From: Secundilactobacillus pentosiphilus
Lineage (GTDB): Bacteria > Bacillota > Bacilli > Lactobacillales > Lactobacillaceae
Length of the DNA stretch: 64,000 nt
NCBI RefSeq assembly: GCF_002217985.1
Contig: NZ_BCMI01000004.1
Span: forward strand, 62,001-126,000
Direction of reading: 5' to 3'
In this document: one piece after another, positions 51,705 to 60,607 of the stretch
Position numbering within the stretch: position 1 is the first letter of the stretch
Layout: every line of letters begins with the position of its first letter
Made by a program: the position numbers and the translations under genes
The notes under the pieces: model-generated
The model's input: only the letters and a program-made list of their open reading frames with translations
The model's database searches: none
What the model was told of the DNA's origin: nothing

Positions 51705-51771
51705 ATTACGCTACATAACCCAAAACCACTTAACCAGAACCATCCATATCCAGAAGGGAGAGACGCCAACA

Positions 51772-51876
51772 GTGACCAGAATCAACGATTTACATTGCAA
51801 AAGAGTTTCACCTGTAAGCGGGGTACTTGGTGACGGTATTGATGGTCAGGTCATGTGGCTGTCAATCAGCGACTAA
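51772..51876 (+). CDS. Possible 34-residue ORF between the Met T-box and metE
   Basis: GTG start, peptide beginning MTRINDLHCKRVSPVSG and ending QVMWLSISD, stop TAA at 51874. An SD-like agaagggag lies 11 nt upstream. It is 47 nt before metE on the same transcript. Composition is protein-like; no known domain is recognised. It could be a small protein, a regulatory leader peptide or chance. Confidence 0.4.
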   Translation: MTRINDLHCKRVSPVSGVLGDGIDGQVMWLSISD

Positions 51877-51923
51877 TCCGGTTCAGGTTTAATGATGATC
51901 AAACAAAAAGGAGACTTTAAATT

Positions 51924-54194
51924 ATGACAACAACAATTATTGGCTATCCACGTATCGGCAGTCACCGTGAATTAAAGTTTGCCGTTCAAAAGTATTTTAA
52001 AAACAAAATTAGTGCGCGAGAATTAGCACAAACAGCAGCTGAATTGCGCAAGCAAAACTGGGACACTATCAGCGGCGCCGGAATTGACCAGTTAGTATCA
52101 AACGATTTTTCATACTACGACACAACGTTAGATACGGCCAACCTCTTAAACATCGTGCCCAAACGGTACAAGGAACTGAACCTCTCACCCTTAGACGAGT
52201 ACTTTGCCCAGGCGCGTGGTTATCAAGGTGACAAGGGTGACGTCACCGCACTGAGCATGAAAAAGTGGTTTAACACGAACTACCACTATTTAGTACCCGA
52301 ATTTGAAGACGATACAGCCATTAAGCTGGTTGGCTCCAAGATCTTTGATGAATACCAAGAAGCTAAGGATCAAGGTTACCAAACCCGTCCCGTCATTCTT
52401 GGACCATACAGTTTATTACGTTTGAGTGCTTTTGAAGGTCAAAAACAGGCTACCGACTATACCGCAGCACTGGTTAATGCTTACGAAGCTATCTTTGAAA
52501 AGTTAGCTGACTTAGGTGCTGACTGGATTCAATTAGACGAACCGCAATTGGTCAAAGATCAAAGCGAAGCCGACCTGGAACTCTTCACGGATCTCTATAA
52601 GCCATTATTAAGCAATAAGCATGGTTTGAAGATCTTATTACAGACCTACTTTGGCGACGTGCGTGACAGTTACGACCTGTTAACGTCACTTGATTTTGAT
52701 GGCTTGGGCTTAGACTTCCATGAAGGCGACGAAACGCTGAACTTGATCCAATCAAAGGGCTTCCCTGCTGACAAGCTTTTGTTCGCTGGAATTATCAATG
52801 GCAAGAACATCTGGAAAGCTAACTACGATCAAAAACTGGACATCCTGCACAAGCTGCCTAAAGACAACGTTGTTTTAAGCACTTCTTGTTCACTGCTGCA
52901 TGTCCCATACACCCTGGAAAATGAACCTGACTTGGATGAAAAGTACAAGAAGTACCTGTCATTTGCTAAGGAAAAATTAACTGAACTGACCGACCTTGAC
53001 CACGTTTTAGCGGGTTCGGGTGATGCAGCATTGAAGGCCAATGAAGCCTTATTTGCTAAGCCGCGTTACGAAGAAAACCAAGCAATTATCGATAAAGTTG
53101 CTTCATTAAAAGACAGTGACTTCCACCGTCAACCATCATTTGAAGAACGGGCTGCCATTCAAAAGAAGGAGTTCAACTTACCTGAATTGCCAACTACGAC
53201 GATTGGGTCGTTTCCACAAACCCGTGAGGTTCGTCGTAACCGTGCTAAATACAAGCGCGGTGAGATCACCAAGGAGCAGTACGACCAGTTCAACCGCGAT
53301 AAGATCAAGGAATGCGTTGAATTCCAAGAAAAGATCGGTTTGGACGTCCTGGTTCATGGTGAATACGAACGTAACGACATGGTTGAATACTTCGGTGAAA
53401 AACTGGATGGTTTCCTGTTTACCAGCAACGCTTGGGTTCAATCATACGGTACCCGTTGTGTTAAGCCGCCAGTTATTTGGGGTGATGTTAACCGTAACGC
53501 GCCAATCACGGTTGCTGAATCAGTTTACGCACAAAGCTTAACTGATAAACCAATGAAGGGGATGCTCACAGGTCCCGTTACCATTTTGAACTGGTCATTC
53601 CCTCGTGAAGACATCTCTAAGAAGGAAAGTACCTTACAGATTGCCTTGGCGATTCAAGCAGAAGCGCTTGATCTGGAAAAGAATGGCATCAAGATCATTC
53701 AAATTGATGAGCCAGCTTTACGGGAAAAATTACCATTACGCAAGTCAGACTGGTACACGCGTTACCTTGACTGGGCCATTCCAGCCTTCCGTCTGGTCGG
53801 CAGTAAAGTCCAACCAACAACGCAGATTCACACCCACATGTGCTACAGTGAATTCGGCGATATTATTGATGCTATCGATGCGATGGATGCGGATGTCATT
53901 TCCTTTGAAGCGTCACGTGCGGACTTAACGTTACTGGATACGCTCCAGAAGTCACACTTCAAGACGCACGTCGGTCCTGGTGTTTACGATATTCACTCAC
54001 CACGGATTCCGTCTGAAAACGAAGTTGCTGGCACCATTCACAAAATTTTAAAGAAAGTACCATTGCAGAATGTCTGGATCAACCCAGATTGTGGACTGAA
54101 GACACGGGGAACAACAGAAACCACAGCTAGTCTGGAAAACGTCGTTGCTGCAACGAAACAAGTTCGCAAGGAACTAACGCATGAAGGTCGTTGA
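51924..54194 (+). CDS. metE: Cobalamin-independent methionine synthase
   Basis: A 756-residue enzyme of the usual MetE length: N-terminal barrel ('[23 protein letters not shown]') and catalytic C-terminal barrel ('[23 protein letters not shown]'). Zinc ligands are His and Cys in '[11 protein letters not shown]', Glu in 'ISFEASRAD' and Cys in '[10 protein letters not shown]'. It transfers the methyl group of 5-methyl-THF-polyglutamate to homocysteine. SD aaaaggaga. Overlaps metF by 14 nt; both are under the Met T-box. Confidence 0.96.
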   Translation: MTTTIIGYPRIGSHRELKFAVQKYFKNKISARELAQTAAELRKQNWDTISGAGIDQLVSNDFSYYDTTLDTANLLNIVPKRYKELNLSPLDEYFAQARGYQGDKGDVTALSMKKWFNTNYHYLVPEFEDDTAIKLVGSKIFDEYQEAKDQGYQTRPVILGPYSLLRLSAFEGQKQATDYTAALVNAYEAIFEKLADLGADWIQLDEPQLVKDQSEADLELFTDLYKPLLSNKHGLKILLQTYFGDVRDSYDLLTSLDFDGLGLDFHEGDETLNLIQSKGFPADKLLFAGIINGKNIWKANYDQKLDILHKLPKDNVVLSTSCSLLHVPYTLENEPDLDEKYKKYLSFAKEKLTELTDLDHVLAGSGDAALKANEALFAKPRYEENQAIIDKVASLKDSDFHRQPSFEERAAIQKKEFNLPELPTTTIGSFPQTREVRRNRAKYKRGEITKEQYDQFNRDKIKECVEFQEKIGLDVLVHGEYERNDMVEYFGEKLDGFLFTSNAWVQSYGTRCVKPPVIWGDVNRNAPITVAESVYAQSLTDKPMKGMLTGPVTILNWSFPREDISKKESTLQIALAIQAEALDLEKNGIKIIQIDEPALREKLPLRKSDWYTRYLDWAIPAFRLVGSKVQPTTQIHTHMCYSEFGDIIDAIDAMDADVISFEASRADLTLLDTLQKSHFKTHVGPGVYDIHSPRIPSENEVAGTIHKILKKVPLQNVWINPDCGLKTRGTTETTASLENVVAATKQVRKELTHEGR

Positions 54195-55047
54195 TTGTTT
54201 CAAAGAGCGACCCGTGATCTCGTTCGAAATATTTCCTCCGCGACCAAGTGCCAGCGAAAAGGCAATTGAGCGGTTCTATGATAACCTTGATGTGTTAGCA
54301 AGCTTAAAGCCCGCCTACATTAGTGTGACTTACGGTGCGGGTGGCAGTGGCAAGAACTCTGGAACGCTGGACCTTTGCCGTTATATCAAGAAAACCTATG
54401 GCATTGAGGCGGTACCGCATATTCCGGGGATCCACTTTACTAAAGCCGCTGTGAAAGCGTATTTGGCAGAACTGAAGGCAGCCGATATTGACAACATCTT
54501 GGCCCTAAGGGGAGATTTACCGCAGGATGGCGTGATTAAGGGAGACTTTCAGTATGCCAGTGATTTAGTCAGTGAAATTAAGCGCGATGGTGACTTTAAC
54601 GTTCTGGGGGCCTGTTATCCGGATGTTCACCCAGAAGCTAAAGATAGCGTAGAAGATATTAAAAATTTGAAGTGCAAAGTCGATGCTGGGGTCTCTCAGT
54701 TGATTACCCAACTATTCTTTGAAAATGAACATTACTATCGCTTTTTAGAACGCTGCGAATTGGCAGACATTAACGTTCCGGTGCAAGCTGGGATTATGTC
54801 AGTGGTTAATGAACGTCAAATCAAGCGGATGGCAACGATGAACGGTGTCGGTCTGCCGCAGAAGTTCCTGAAGATGATGAATCATTATCAGGATAATCCG
54901 GTGGCAATGAGGGATGCTGGCACAGCGTACGCAATTGACCAAATCGTGGACTTATTGTCGGAGGGTGTTGATGGTGTCCACCTGTATACCATGGATAATC
55001 CGGTCGTAACGAAACGAATTTGTGGGGCGATTGAGACGTTGATTTAA
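54181..55047 (+). CDS. metF: Methylenetetrahydrofolate reductase
   Basis: A 288-residue FAD enzyme that reduces 5,10-methylene-THF to the 5-methyl-THF used by MetE. Motifs: '[13 protein letters not shown]' (catalytic Glu), '[12 protein letters not shown]', '[13 protein letters not shown]' and '[10 protein letters not shown]'. The start lies inside metE, indicating tight coupling. Two tandem hairpin repeats begin six bases after the stop. Confidence 0.95.
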   Translation: MKVVDCFKERPVISFEIFPPRPSASEKAIERFYDNLDVLASLKPAYISVTYGAGGSGKNSGTLDLCRYIKKTYGIEAVPHIPGIHFTKAAVKAYLAELKAADIDNILALRGDLPQDGVIKGDFQYASDLVSEIKRDGDFNVLGACYPDVHPEAKDSVEDIKNLKCKVDAGVSQLITQLFFENEHYYRFLERCELADINVPVQAGIMSVVNERQIKRMATMNGVGLPQKFLKMMNHYQDNPVAMRDAGTAYAIDQIVDLLSEGVDGVHLYTMDNPVVTKRICGAIETLI

Positions 55048-55290
55048 GCAAGGTGCGAAGTGAGGCGGTTAGAGAGCGGAGTGTAAGGGGCTTTGGTAAA
55101 AATCCCGAACTTGGATTTATACCAAAGTCACTCACATGCAGCTCTCTGCCGAGCGGAACCTGATTAAGAGCAAGGTGCGAAGTGAGGCGGTTAGAGAGCG
55201 GAGTGTAAGGGGCTTTGGTAAAAATCCCGAACTTGGATTTATACCAAAGTCACTTACATGCAGCTTTCTGCCGAGCGGAACCTGATTAAG
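55046..55290 (+). repeat. Long hairpin repeats, copies 5 and 6, in tandem
   Basis: Two copies with a 122-bp period (GTGC at 55053 and 55175), differing by only two or so bases. Inner stem of 25 positions with about three mismatches (55081-55105 with 55113-55137), loop CGAACTT; outer AGAGAGC/GCTCTCT with a GGTT bulge. Confidence 0.9.
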
Positions 55291-55340
55291 AAAGATACGA
55301 AACACTGCCTAGCGCTCAAACTAAGTCGCAGCATAAACAC

Positions 55341-55380
55341 AAAAAGGTACCGTCATCCAGAGAGGTGGCGGTGCCTTTTT
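55341..55380 (+). terminator. Terminator-like hairpin downstream of metF
   Basis: Arms AAAAAGGTACCG / CGGTGCCTTTTT with mostly paired centre. It lies 300 bp after metF and 130 bp before the acetyltransferase gene. Confidence 0.75.
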
Positions 55381-55511
55381 GTCACTGTAAAAGCAGCCAA
55401 AAGGGTCATTTGGGGGAAAGAGCTACAGCACGAATTCTCTATTGGTTAATTGATAAGCACTTGTTTTGTTGTATAATATTGGTACGTATAAATTATGTAA
55501 GGAGCACACTT

Positions 55512-56162
55512 ATGAGCGATAATATTGAATTTGACCATATGATTAATGGTGAGCTGTATCACCAGACACCTGAATTGCTGGAAATTCGGATGAAGACCCG
55601 GGACCTCTTGTATGAATATAACCACTTGAACTACCGTGACTTGCCTAACCGTAACCGGATTTTAAAGGAAATGTTTGGGAAAGTCGGTAAAAAGTATTTC
55701 ATTGAATTACCGTTTCACACTGATTACGGGTTCAACGTCAAGCTTGGTGAAAACTTTTTCGCCAACAACGGTCTGACGCTGCTTGATCCAGCACCGATTG
55801 AAATTGGCGACAACGTCTTAATTGCCCCCAACGTCGGAATTTACACGGCTGGTCACGCTTTAGATCCCGCCTTACGGGTTCAGGCGCATGCTGAGTACGC
55901 GATTCCGGTTAAAATTGGCAATAACGTTTGGATCGGGGCGGGTGTGACCGTTTGTCCAGGAGTCACCATTGGTGATAACAGCGTGATTGGCGCGGGGGCC
56001 GTGGTCACTAAGTCAATCCCAAGTGATTCACTGGCATATGGCAATCCAGCACACGTCGCCCGTAAGCTCAACGAACATGATAGAGAGTACTACTTCAAGC
56101 AGCGGAAGGTGAATCAGGAATACCTTGATAAGCTTTCAGATGATGAGTCATTTAATCAATAA
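55512..56162 (+). CDS. Maltose/galactoside O-acetyltransferase family protein
   Basis: A 216-residue protein with an N-terminal Mac domain ('MINGELYHQTPELLEIRMKTRDLLYEYN') and a left-handed beta-helix of hexapeptide repeats ('IGDNVLIAPNVGIYTAGHALD', 'IGNNVWIGAGVTVCPGVTIGDNSVIGAGAVVTKSIP'). The catalytic His is in 'YTAGHALD'. It acetylates a sugar using acetyl-CoA; substrate unknown. ATG 55512 (SD aggag) replaces a longer frame that crosses the terminator. Confidence 0.9.
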   Translation: MSDNIEFDHMINGELYHQTPELLEIRMKTRDLLYEYNHLNYRDLPNRNRILKEMFGKVGKKYFIELPFHTDYGFNVKLGENFFANNGLTLLDPAPIEIGDNVLIAPNVGIYTAGHALDPALRVQAHAEYAIPVKIGNNVWIGAGVTVCPGVTIGDNSVIGAGAVVTKSIPSDSLAYGNPAHVARKLNEHDREYYFKQRKVNQEYLDKLSDDESFNQ

Positions 56163-56218
56163 CCGATTTAAGAAGCACTGTCACCCACATGGAGATAGTG
56201 TTTTTTTAGGCGATAAAG

Positions 56219-56267
56219 GTTGCCGACCACGAATGAACGGTGTACACTGTTATAAGTGGTCAACCAC
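56219..56267 (+). promoter_or_regulatory. azoR promoter with MarR-type operators
   Basis: GTTGCCGACCAC (56219-56230) contains the -35 TTGCCG (56220-56225); 17-bp spacer; -10 TACACT (56243-56248). A related GTGGTCAACCAC lies at 56256-56267 around the start site. The same GTTGCCGACCAC occurs at the marR promoter (57606-57617). Confidence 0.75.
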
Positions 56268-56301
56268 ATATTAACTAGTTAACATCAAAGGAGACAATTA
56301 A

Positions 56302-56922
56302 ATGTCAAAAGTATTAGTCATTAAAGCACACCCGTTCAACGGTGACAAATCACGGACGATCAAGACGTTAGACACTTTTCTAGAAATCTATAAAGCAAAG
56401 AATCCAGACGATGAAATCGAAACCTTAGATCTTTTTGCCACTAACTTCCCAGAACTCGATGGCGGCATGATGGCCGCTTGGGGGCAGTTAGCTAATGGAA
56501 TGGCCTTCACTGACTTACCGGCTGACGTCCAAAAGGCCATGGGTCAGTATAACGAGGCCTTGGCACAATTCAAGGCTGCTGATAAGCTGATCGTTGCTAA
56601 CCCAATGTGGAATTTAAGCATTCCCGCCCAATTAAAGAGCTGGATCGATGCCATCACTGTGGTTGGTGAAACTTTCAAGTACACCGCAACGGGTCATGTG
56701 GCACTAATTCCAGGTAAGCCATTCGTTCACATCCAAGCGGCTGGTGGCAAGTACGAAGGTAAAGACTTGGGTACTCAGTACGTACAGGCCGCACTTGAAT
56801 ACTTAGGTGCTAAGCGCTTTGCTAAAATCGGCGTTGAAGGTATGGATCACTTCCCAGACCAAGCTGATCAAATCGTTGCTGCAGCTCAAAAAAAAGCCAA
56901 AGAAGTTGCTTTAAAGTTCTAA
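56302..56922 (+). CDS. FMN-dependent NADH-azoreductase
   Basis: A 206-residue flavodoxin-fold enzyme of the AzoR family. 'VLVIKAHPFNGDKSRT' binds FMN phosphate and 'ANPMWNLSIPAQLKSWID' is the family's central motif; 'HIQAAGGKYEG' follows. It reduces quinones and azo compounds with NADH. The site shared with the nearby MarR gene suggests induction by electrophiles or quinones. ATG with aaaggag. Confidence 0.9.
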   Translation: MSKVLVIKAHPFNGDKSRTIKTLDTFLEIYKAKNPDDEIETLDLFATNFPELDGGMMAAWGQLANGMAFTDLPADVQKAMGQYNEALAQFKAADKLIVANPMWNLSIPAQLKSWIDAITVVGETFKYTATGHVALIPGKPFVHIQAAGGKYEGKDLGTQYVQAALEYLGAKRFAKIGVEGMDHFPDQADQIVAAAQKKAKEVALKF

Positions 56923-56923
56923 A

Positions 56924-57138
56924 GGCTGTGACACAACTCGATAGATTCCAGAATATAACACCAAAAAGTACGATTCCGATGTTTTTTATCGGAATCGTAC
57001 TTTTTGGTGTTATATGGCCGGAATCTGAGTTGTGGAGCAGGCTAAGGCTATCTTCCAGTAGTGAACTAAAGTACACTTTAAGCTGTGTTTTAGTCAAAAA
57101 ATTAACGGGCATCCTTATTGATATAGACTCAAGTCACA
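56924..57138 (+). repeat. Long hairpin repeat, copy 7, within a 215-bp MITE-like unit
   Basis: Inner stem 28 bp perfect (56953-56980 with 56988-57015), loop GTTTTTT; outer stem CACAACTC/GAGTTGTG with a GAT bulge. Sequence around it is nearly the same as copy 3, but 7 of 28 stem positions differ, each with a compensating change in the other arm. Terminal inverted repeat CTGTGAC / GTCACA. Confidence 0.9.
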
Positions 57139-57149
57139 AATTTTTTAAC

Positions 57150-57581
57150 TTACATTGCTTTTAAATTCGCACAGATCTTATCTGCGACCTTAACAAAAAT
57201 AGCCTGTTCTTCAGCAGTCAGGCCTTCAATTGACTGCCTTTCAGCAGCGTCACAAATTGCTTCAACTTGTTTGGCCAATTTTAAGCCAGCCGGGGTGAGC
57301 TGCACCAGCGTCACCCGTTTGTCTTTCTCTGATTTACCGGTTTCAGCCAAGCCAGAGTTCACCAGGCGCCGAACTGATTTGGCAACGGTTGAATGATCAA
57401 CCTGCATGGTTTCGGCCAAGGCGTTTTGGGCTTGCTGACCACTATGGGCAAGGGTGATCAGAATGGTATCTTGCCCAGGATACAAGCCTAAAGCGCGGAT
57501 ATCTTTATCAATGAGTGATTCATGCGCATTCACGATGCGCAATGCTGCAGCACCAACTGGATAGTCATCAAAAACAAGCAT
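57150..57581 (-). CDS. MarR-family regulator
   Basis: A 143-residue winged-helix protein ('TLAHSGQQAQNALAETMQVDHSTVAKSVRRLVNSGLAETGKSEKDKRVTLVQLT'). ATG 57581 has gagggg 7 nt upstream; an earlier in-frame start would lie upstream of the transcription start implied by the promoter. The promoter and operator shared with azoR suggest that it represses both itself and azoR. Convergent with azoR across the repeat. Confidence 0.88.
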   Translation of the reverse strand: MLVFDDYPVGAAALRIVNAHESLIDKDIRALGLYPGQDTILITLAHSGQQAQNALAETMQVDHSTVAKSVRRLVNSGLAETGKSEKDKRVTLVQLTPAGLKLAKQVEAICDAAERQSIEGLTAEEQAIFVKVADKICANLKAM

Positions 57582-57605
57582 AGTTATTCTTCCCCTCATG
57601 TCCCT

Positions 57606-57649
57606 GTTGCCGACCACCAAAGTGTATCAAAATAATCAATTAATTTCAA
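57606..57649 (-). promoter_or_regulatory. marR promoter and operator
   Basis: -35 TTGAAA (57649-57644), 17 bp, -10 TACACT (57626-57621); GTGGTCGGCAAC at 57617-57606 lies at the start site and is identical to the azoR operator. Confidence 0.8.
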
Positions 57650-57718
57650 TTACTGGTTATTCTCTTGTGACTGGTTTGTGGCGCAACCTGAACTTTTGAT
57701 AATGATTAAACCAACGTA

Positions 57719-57751
57719 AAAAGCGCTGAGAATGCATCACTCAGCGCTTTT
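57719..57751 (-). terminator. Terminator of the esterase/zinc-ribbon operon
   Basis: 12-bp arms AAAAGCGCTGAG / CTCAGCGCTTTT. Confidence 0.85.
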
Positions 57752-57772
57752 ATCCATTCTGTTCCTAGAAAT

Positions 57773-58948
57773 TTATTCTTCAAACTTACCAGTATCTTCA
57801 TTTAATAAACTGCTGATATCATGAATTTGATCATAACGATACGTACTGTCGTAATCGTGGGTGTCCTTATCGTAGGCTTTTACCTGCAGAACGTCCTTGT
57901 GTGGCCAGCTGACTACGTAGGTGTAATCATCGTAATCGAAGCCGTACTGATCGGCAATGGCATCAATACCAGCTTGTTCGTCGCCGTGATACTCTTCTTC
58001 AAAGTGGCCGTAGTTGCTGTCACTTGGTGTTGAATCATTAGAATCACTGGAATCCTTGCTGCTGTTGCTGTCGTCGTTAGTATCGGCGTCTTGCGTTGAA
58101 GCGGTACTGTCAGTCGAATCCGGTGTCGACAAGTCGACCTTGATGTTCTTGGACTGGGTGGAAACTAAGTTCTTAGTGACGGATTTACCGTCAGTCGCAG
58201 AGCCCGTACTGCCCAGTTTGAACGTGTAGCGGCCAGGGAAAAGCGGACCCGCTTTATAGGAATAATGATCGTTGCTGGCCGTGGCCACGTTGAGACCGTT
58301 CAGACTGATTGACGCCTGGTCGACGTTTGTTTGTACGGTCGGATACATGGCCACTACCTGTAATTTATAAGCTGGGAAGAACAGCAGGTGGCGTCCCTTC
58401 GTGACCAACTTGAAAGTCCCGTCGCTAGTTTGGTCGTTGTCCATTAGGCTGGTTTTCATATCGGCAAGGTAACGCTTGTCTGAATTTAAGTAGTTCATAA
58501 ATGGCTTGATGCTCTTGGAGTTGATCTCTAAGCTGGGATCAGTTGACGTCATGTATTTAACCGTGGTATCAGTATCGTTGTCGTGCATGGCAGTAATCAT
58601 GTCATTGACCTGCTGCGACTTGCTGTACTTGCCGGCACCATAAAAGTAAGTGCCCGCTAGGATTAAAATGACTAAAATGATCAAACTGATCCAAAGCTTC
58701 TTTTTACGGGACCCTTTTTTAAGCTTCCTGTTCCGCTTAGGGATCTTTTTAGTCACGGTGGAAGCTGATTTAAGTGGTTCGGCCGGTTTTGAAGCGGGCT
58801 GATAAGTGGCATTTGTTTCATGATTAATGTCGTTGTTATTCGTTGATTCTGTTGCACTGGTGGTTTCGGGCTTTAGACGGTAACCGCAGTTTTGACAAAA
58901 AACATCATCGGGACTCACTTTGGCCCCGCAATTTGGACATGTTGACAT
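57773..58948 (-). CDS. Zinc-ribbon membrane protein (TcaA/YvbJ-like)
   Basis: A 391-residue protein: N-terminal zinc ribbon with four Cys ('CPNCGAKVSPDDVFCQNCGY'), Ser/Thr/Lys-rich cytoplasmic linker, one membrane helix (LWISLIILVILILAGTYFYGAG), extracellular helical and beta domains, a Ser/Asp-rich low-complexity stretch and a final beta domain. TcaA-type proteins influence envelope stress and glycopeptide tolerance in staphylococci; that role is an analogy here. It starts 5 nt after the esterase stop, SD aggggtga. Confidence 0.82.
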   Translation of the reverse strand: MSTCPNCGAKVSPDDVFCQNCGYRLKPETTSATESTNNNDINHETNATYQPASKPAEPLKSASTVTKKIPKRNRKLKKGSRKKKLWISLIILVILILAGTYFYGAGKYSKSQQVNDMITAMHDNDTDTTVKYMTSTDPSLEINSKSIKPFMNYLNSDKRYLADMKTSLMDNDQTSDGTFKLVTKGRHLLFFPAYKLQVVAMYPTVQTNVDQASISLNGLNVATASNDHYSYKAGPLFPGRYTFKLGSTGSATDGKSVTKNLVSTQSKNIKVDLSTPDSTDSTASTQDADTNDDSNSSKDSSDSNDSTPSDSNYGHFEEEYHGDEQAGIDAIADQYGFDYDDYTYVVSWPHKDVLQVKAYDKDTHDYDSTYRYDQIHDISSLLNEDTGKFEE

Positions 58949-58953
58949 TTAAC

Positions 58954-59949
58954 TCACCCCTGAGATTTAAATTGATTAAAGATGTAACGATAGGCATTGG
59001 GCAGCGCACGATTCCAGTAAGGCCAATTATGGTTGCCGAAGTGGTCAACTTGATAGGTCGGTTTGATTTTGTGCTGTCTCAGCTGCTTAGTAAACAGGTT
59101 AACGTCCGCGATTGGGACGGTAGTATCCAGCGCGGTGGTTTCAATGTAAAAGTGTGCTGGTGATTTTGCCCGTGCTAAATAGCTGGTTAAGTAACGGCTG
59201 GGCTGAGCGCGTTCAAACGCCTTTTGACTGAAGGCACCTTGAATTTTAAAGGCGTCCACCTGCGGATTGGTCTGAACGGTTGGCGGCACCTTCTGCCAAA
59301 TGGCTGGTGATATGAGCGCGTCAACGGAGAACAGCTGCGGATGGCGGAAAGTTAATCGTGCCGCGCCATAGCCGCCCATTGAAATACCGCCAACTGCACG
59401 TTGATTTTGACCAGCAAGCGAATAGGTTTTGGTCGTTTGAGGAATTAAATCATCCACGATCGCGTTCTCCATTTTTTCCTTAGTGGTATTTAAGTAGAAA
59501 GAATTACCGCCGTCTGGAAAAATAGCGACTACTGGCAAATGGTCCTGTGTGACTAATTGATCCAGGTATGTTTTGGAATGTGCCTGTTCAGTTAAGTTAG
59601 TTTCGTCCCCGTATAACCCATGCAGCATATAAATGACTGGAAAACGGGTTCCCTGTTCTTTCAGCCGCTGGAAGTTTCGTGGCAGATATACGCGATACCG
59701 CCAGTTGCGATGCAGCTGCGGGCTAAAAAAGCTTCGTGACACCACACGGCTGGGGGCTGGTGGTGCTGTGACTGGTTTTTTAGTTGACGTTTGACTAGTT
59801 TTATCAGCTGGTTTAAGTGGTCGTTGCTGTTTTGGATGCGACTGGACAGTTTGTTTTTTCGGTGGGTTCAACGAATGAACCAGACCGCCAAGAATTACCC
59901 CAACAATTGCAATGGCGATGATGACGATTGCCCAGAGCCGTTTTTTCAT
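58954..59949 (-). CDS. Membrane-anchored esterase (alpha/beta hydrolase, esterase D type)
   Basis: A 331-residue protein: N-terminal signal-anchor (LWAIVIIAIAIVGVILGGLV), Pro/Thr/Lys linker, then an esterase-D/mycolyltransferase-like hydrolase. 'VIYMLHGLYGDE' forms the oxyanion hole, Ser in 'GGISMGGYGAA' is the nucleophile, and His in 'HFGNHNWPYW' the base. It is likely extracellular and may act on acylated polysaccharide or wall esters (inference). First gene of an operon with the zinc-ribbon protein. Confidence 0.88.
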   Translation of the reverse strand: MKKRLWAIVIIAIAIVGVILGGLVHSLNPPKKQTVQSHPKQQRPLKPADKTSQTSTKKPVTAPPAPSRVVSRSFFSPQLHRNWRYRVYLPRNFQRLKEQGTRFPVIYMLHGLYGDETNLTEQAHSKTYLDQLVTQDHLPVVAIFPDGGNSFYLNTTKEKMENAIVDDLIPQTTKTYSLAGQNQRAVGGISMGGYGAARLTFRHPQLFSVDALISPAIWQKVPPTVQTNPQVDAFKIQGAFSQKAFERAQPSRYLTSYLARAKSPAHFYIETTALDTTVPIADVNLFTKQLRQHKIKPTYQVDHFGNHNWPYWNRALPNAYRYIFNQFKSQG

Positions 59950-60367
59950 GACGAAGCCCCCTCATAACTTGTCAAGAATGAAAAATTAATATTAGGATAA
60001 TCTTACATAAATACGGAGAACCTGACAAGCTTAGCACTGGTTAAAGAAAGTAGACAAATGTCTAACAACTGATTGGTAACGCTTTATTTTCGGTGGCGTT
60101 TCACCAGAAAAATACCAACAAAGAAAATTTTCTGATTAGAATAAGGGGCAGCACCGTGACTCAAAATCATAACAATGTATTATTTCAAAATTAATTTAAA
60201 AGTAATAATTGTCATTTAAATCAAACTGCAAACAGGATGCACAACGATGGTAACGTTACCAGGCCCATAATTCTGAGTAACAAGCTGTAATATAGGTAGT
60301 TTGGGGTATTGGCAAACGTGCATTTTATGGTATAAGTGGTATGATATTCCAAAAATAAGATTTTATT
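59950..60367. other. Intergenic region upstream of esterase and lectin genes
   Basis: AT-rich, about 400 bp between divergent transcription units. A TAATAT -10-like hexamer lies on the minus strand near 59993. No gene or riboswitch was recognised. Confidence 0.35.
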
Positions 60368-60491
60368 AATTAGTTGATAATTAAGCATAGATGACAGCGC
60401 TAGCTGAACATCATTCGTGGCCATTTTTTCAGTAAAAAACGGGTGATGAAGCATCCTTTAATACTAGCGCTTATTTGACGATCAACTAATT
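60368..60491 (+). repeat. Extended 124-bp inverted repeat upstream of the lectin/MucBP gene
   Basis: Arms AATTAGTTGAT (60368-60378) and ATCAACTAATT (60481-60491); inner arms AGCGCTAG (60396-60403) and CTAGCGCT (60464-60471), then CATCA/TGATG and TTTTTT/AAAAAA nearer the centre. It could form a long interrupted hairpin or cruciform about 115 bp before the start codon. Confidence 0.6.
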
Positions 60492-60607
60492 CGTCTAAGA
60501 ACAGATAAATACAGTTATTACAGGTTTTAAAAGCAGTGATGTCCCAAGCACTCATTGACCTGTAATTGTTAGTTTTATTGGTCAACGAGCGGAGGTACAA
60601 ACAATAG

